Assembly: GCF_000166355.1 (NCBI RefSeq) | Contig: NC_014652.1 | Span: 998,501 to 1,062,500 of the forward strand | DNA length: 64,000 nt | From: Caldicellulosiruptor hydrothermalis 108 | Lineage (GTDB): Bacteria; Bacillota; Thermoanaerobacteria; Caldicellulosiruptorales; Caldicellulosiruptoraceae | Direction of reading: 5' to 3' | Part shown: in pieces, positions 61,787 through 64,000 of the stretch | Layout: every line of letters starts with the position of its first letter | How positions within the stretch are numbered: the first letter of the stretch is position 1 | Made by a program: the position numbers and the translations under genes | Notes under the pieces: model-generated | What the model saw: only the letters and a program-made list of their open reading frames with translations | What the model was told of the DNA's origin: nothing | Database searches by the model: none

Positions 61787-63990
61787 TAAAACCACAAGAG
61801 ACAATCTTTGAAAGTGGAAATGAAATGGCGGCTTTGGCTGCATCACAAATAAATTATCATATTATGGGATACTATCCGATAACACCTTCTACCCAGATTG
61901 CTGAAGAACTTGACCAGATGCGGGCAGATGGACTTCATGATATTTTATTGATTGCGGCAGACGGTGAACATGGTGCTGCAGGGATCTGTTACGGTGCTTC
62001 TTTGGGCGGTGGCAGAGTTTTTAATGCAACAAGTGCAAATGGGCTAATGTATGCTTTAGAACAGCTTCCTGTTCAATCTGGAACAAGATTTCCAATGGTA
62101 TTAAATCTTGTTACACGTTCAATTTCTGGACCTCTTGACATAAAAGGTGACCATAGCGATTTAATGTTCACGTTAAATACTGGCTGGATAATACTTCTTG
62201 CTAAAGATCCGCAAAGAGTCTACGACATGAACATAATGGCAGTAAAGATTGGTGAACATCCTGATGTAAATCTTCCTGTAATTGTTGCATATGACGGATT
62301 TTTTACAAGCCATCAAAAGAGGGTTGTGAGCTATTTTAAGAATAAAGAAGATGTTCAGGAGTTTGTTGGTAAGCTCCCGCCAAAGCGAGTAGTTGCAATA
62401 GATCCTGAGAACCCTGTTACAATTGGACCTTATATGAACGAACCCGACCTTATAAACAACAAATATCAACTCAGCAAGGCAATGGATAAAGCGTATGAAA
62501 TAATTCCACAAGTATTCGAGGAATTTTATAAGATTAGCGGTAGAAAATATGAGCTGGTTGAAGGATATAGAATGGAAGATGCAGAAATAGCTATATTTGT
62601 TTTGAATTCCACTTATGATACCGTATGTGAAGCTGTTGACATTTTAAGACAGAAAGGTATAAAAGTTGGCGTTGCAACAACAAACGTATTGCGACCATGG
62701 CCAAAAAGAGAAATCCAGGAGCTTTTGAAAAATGTAAAGCTTCTTGCAGTGTTAGACAGGCAAGAAAGCTACGGTGCAAAAGGTGGCAATATGACAATTG
62801 AAATCAAAGCAACACTTCAAGAGCTTGAAAAAGGTCCAAAAGTAATCAGCAGAATCTATGGACTTGGTGGCAAGGACTTTTTCCTGGAAGATGCTCTGAC
62901 TCTCTTTGAAGATATGAACCTTGTACTTGAAGGCAAAAAAGAAATACCAGATTTTGATTATATCGGAGCATACCCAGGAGATGAAAATTATGTTCCTAAA
63001 AGGTATATGAAACCTATAAAAGCAGAATGGACCAAGAACATTCTACTGAACACGCGTGATTTGACAGCAATGCCAAAACGAATTGTTCCTGGCCATGGCG
63101 CATGTCCTGGCTGTGGTATATTCCCTAACTTGAATCTTCTTTTGAAAGGGATTGAAGGTGATGTAGTTCTTCTTTTCCATACGGGTTGTGGCATGGTTGT
63201 AACTACTGCTTATCCTCAAACAGCTTTCAGGACAACTTATGTGCACAACCTTTTCCAAAACGGTGCAGCAACACTTTCTGGACTTGTTGAGATGTACAAC
63301 CAGAGAAGGAAGAGAGGAGAAATTCCTGACAGGGACCTGACATTTATCCTTGTGACAGGTGATGGCGGTAACGACATAGGTATGGGTCCTACAATTGGTG
63401 CTGCGCTGAGAAACCACAAGATGATTATATTTGAGTACGACAATGGGGGCTACATGAATACAGGGTACCAGCTTTCGTACACCACGCCTTACGGAGCGTC
63501 TACATCAACTTCACATGTCGGGAAGGCTCAGTTTGGAAAATCGACCTTCCATAAAGACACTCCTCAGATAATGGCGGCTACAAATATTCCATACGTTGCC
63601 ACAGTGGCAGAGTCTGACCCTATTGATTTTGTCAAAAAAGCTAGAAAAGCTCAGAAAATCATGAGAGAAGAGGGACTTGTATATATCAAGGCGCTGTCGG
63701 CTTGCCCGCTTAACTGGGGTGATGAACCATCAAAGGAGAGAAGAGTTATTCAGGCGGCTGTTGATTGTTGTTTCCACCCGCTTTATGAGATTGATCATGG
63801 CAAAACCACTATAACATATGACCCGGAGAAAAAGGGCAAGAAAATCCCTGTTATTGAATGGTTTTCAATGATGGGAAGAACTAAACACCTTACACGACCA
63901 GAGTACAAACATGTCGTTGAAGAATTCCAAGCAGAAGTTGATAGAAGATGGGAAAGACTGAAAGCAAGACATGAACATCCTCTCTTGTAA
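61783..63990 (+). CDS. 2-oxoacid:ferredoxin oxidoreductase, fused alpha-beta subunit
   Basis: A 735-residue protein: alpha part about 1-390 (GNEMAALAASQINYHIMGYYPITPSTQIAEEL, GPLDIKGDHSD) and beta part about 420-735 with GHGACPGCG (about 437) and the TPP/Mg site GDGGNDIGMG...DNGGYMNTGYQLS (about 526-565). It oxidatively decarboxylates a 2-oxoacid with CoA, or acts in the reverse carboxylation direction. The alpha-beta fusion beside a gamma-delta fusion makes a two-chain enzyme, distinct from both single-chain PFOR and four-subunit POR. Complete; stop TAA 63988-63990. Confidence 0.87.
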   Translation: MIKPQETIFESGNEMAALAASQINYHIMGYYPITPSTQIAEELDQMRADGLHDILLIAADGEHGAAGICYGASLGGGRVFNATSANGLMYALEQLPVQSGTRFPMVLNLVTRSISGPLDIKGDHSDLMFTLNTGWIILLAKDPQRVYDMNIMAVKIGEHPDVNLPVIVAYDGFFTSHQKRVVSYFKNKEDVQEFVGKLPPKRVVAIDPENPVTIGPYMNEPDLINNKYQLSKAMDKAYEIIPQVFEEFYKISGRKYELVEGYRMEDAEIAIFVLNSTYDTVCEAVDILRQKGIKVGVATTNVLRPWPKREIQELLKNVKLLAVLDRQESYGAKGGNMTIEIKATLQELEKGPKVISRIYGLGGKDFFLEDALTLFEDMNLVLEGKKEIPDFDYIGAYPGDENYVPKRYMKPIKAEWTKNILLNTRDLTAMPKRIVPGHGACPGCGIFPNLNLLLKGIEGDVVLLFHTGCGMVVTTAYPQTAFRTTYVHNLFQNGAATLSGLVEMYNQRRKRGEIPDRDLTFILVTGDGGNDIGMGPTIGAALRNHKMIIFEYDNGGYMNTGYQLSYTTPYGASTSTSHVGKAQFGKSTFHKDTPQIMAATNIPYVATVAESDPIDFVKKARKAQKIMREEGLVYIKALSACPLNWGDEPSKERRVIQAAVDCCFHPLYEIDHGKTTITYDPEKKGKKIPVIEWFSMMGRTKHLTRPEYKHVVEEFQAEVDRRWERLKARHEHPLL

Positions 63991-64000
63991 TGGACTACAA

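Noticed and set aside
1..64000. CRISPR arrays, rRNA genes, complete insertion sequences, prophage or attachment sites
   Set aside because: No regularly spaced repeats, rRNA sequence, transposase, integrase or phage structural gene was seen on either strand.

Overview
The window is one contiguous stretch of an AT-rich Gram-positive chromosome. MurT/GatD, a YtxC-type sporulation protein, CsoR, an ECF S component, a two-subunit 2-oxoacid:ferredoxin oxidoreductase, frequent GTG/TTG starts with strong Shine-Dalgarno (SD) sequences, and short gaps closed by T-tailed hairpins all point to an anaerobic, probably thermophilic Firmicute. Caldicellulosiruptor or a close relative is the best guess (inference; no search was run).

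Layout. 1-1573: end of a murT-gatD lipid II amidation operon. 1604-12612: a nucleoside uptake and salvage locus with substrate-binding protein, MTA phosphorylase, ABC ATPase, two permeases, GntR regulator, cytidine deaminase, XapX protein, pyrimidine-nucleoside phosphorylase, DeoC, DeoB and PunA. A promoter and a 19-bp palindrome precede it. 12688-17089: compact chemotaxis set cheY-cheA-cheW-mcp. 17180-20993: ECF S component, GME-fold protein, YtxC, YerC-type repressor, THUMP rRNA methyltransferase. 21078-24085 (minus): trypsin-like protease and a large secreted protein. 24190-25720: CsoR unit with ferredoxin, then TusA-like and DsrE-like sulfur-carrier proteins. 25743-30584: B12-binding radical SAM protein, Cys-rich small protein, NRAMP transporter, M18 aminopeptidase.

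30603-32511 (minus) is an AT-rich accessory island: MFS exporter, PqqD-like recognition protein, a truncated and frameshifted radical SAM/SPASM maturase, and an 18-codon ORF with a strong SD whose layout recalls PqqA. This looks like a decayed RiPP pathway and is the most unusual part of the window. 32679-38395 holds a phosphohexomutase, a two-component pair, a tandem HD-GYP protein, and a ferritin-like protein followed by a separate rubredoxin-like protein.

38404-54108 is the S10-spc-alpha ribosomal superoperon (rpsJ to rplQ, with secY, adk, map, a KOW protein, infA and rpoA). It has a structured leader and no rpmD in the usual place. tRNA-Gln and tRNA-Glu follow, then a toxin-antitoxin pair whose toxin gene carries both a stop and a frameshift while the antitoxin is intact. 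55380-58657 is an iscR-iscS-iscU-mnmA sulfur/Fe-S operon. It is followed by a PHP phosphatase and a CCA-adding-type enzyme with overlapping divergent promoters around a shared palindrome. The window closes with a gamma-delta / alpha-beta oxidoreductase pair.

Functionally the window is mostly housekeeping (translation, nucleoside salvage, Fe-S/thiolation, chemotaxis), with two decaying accessory loci at about 32 kb and 54.8 kb.
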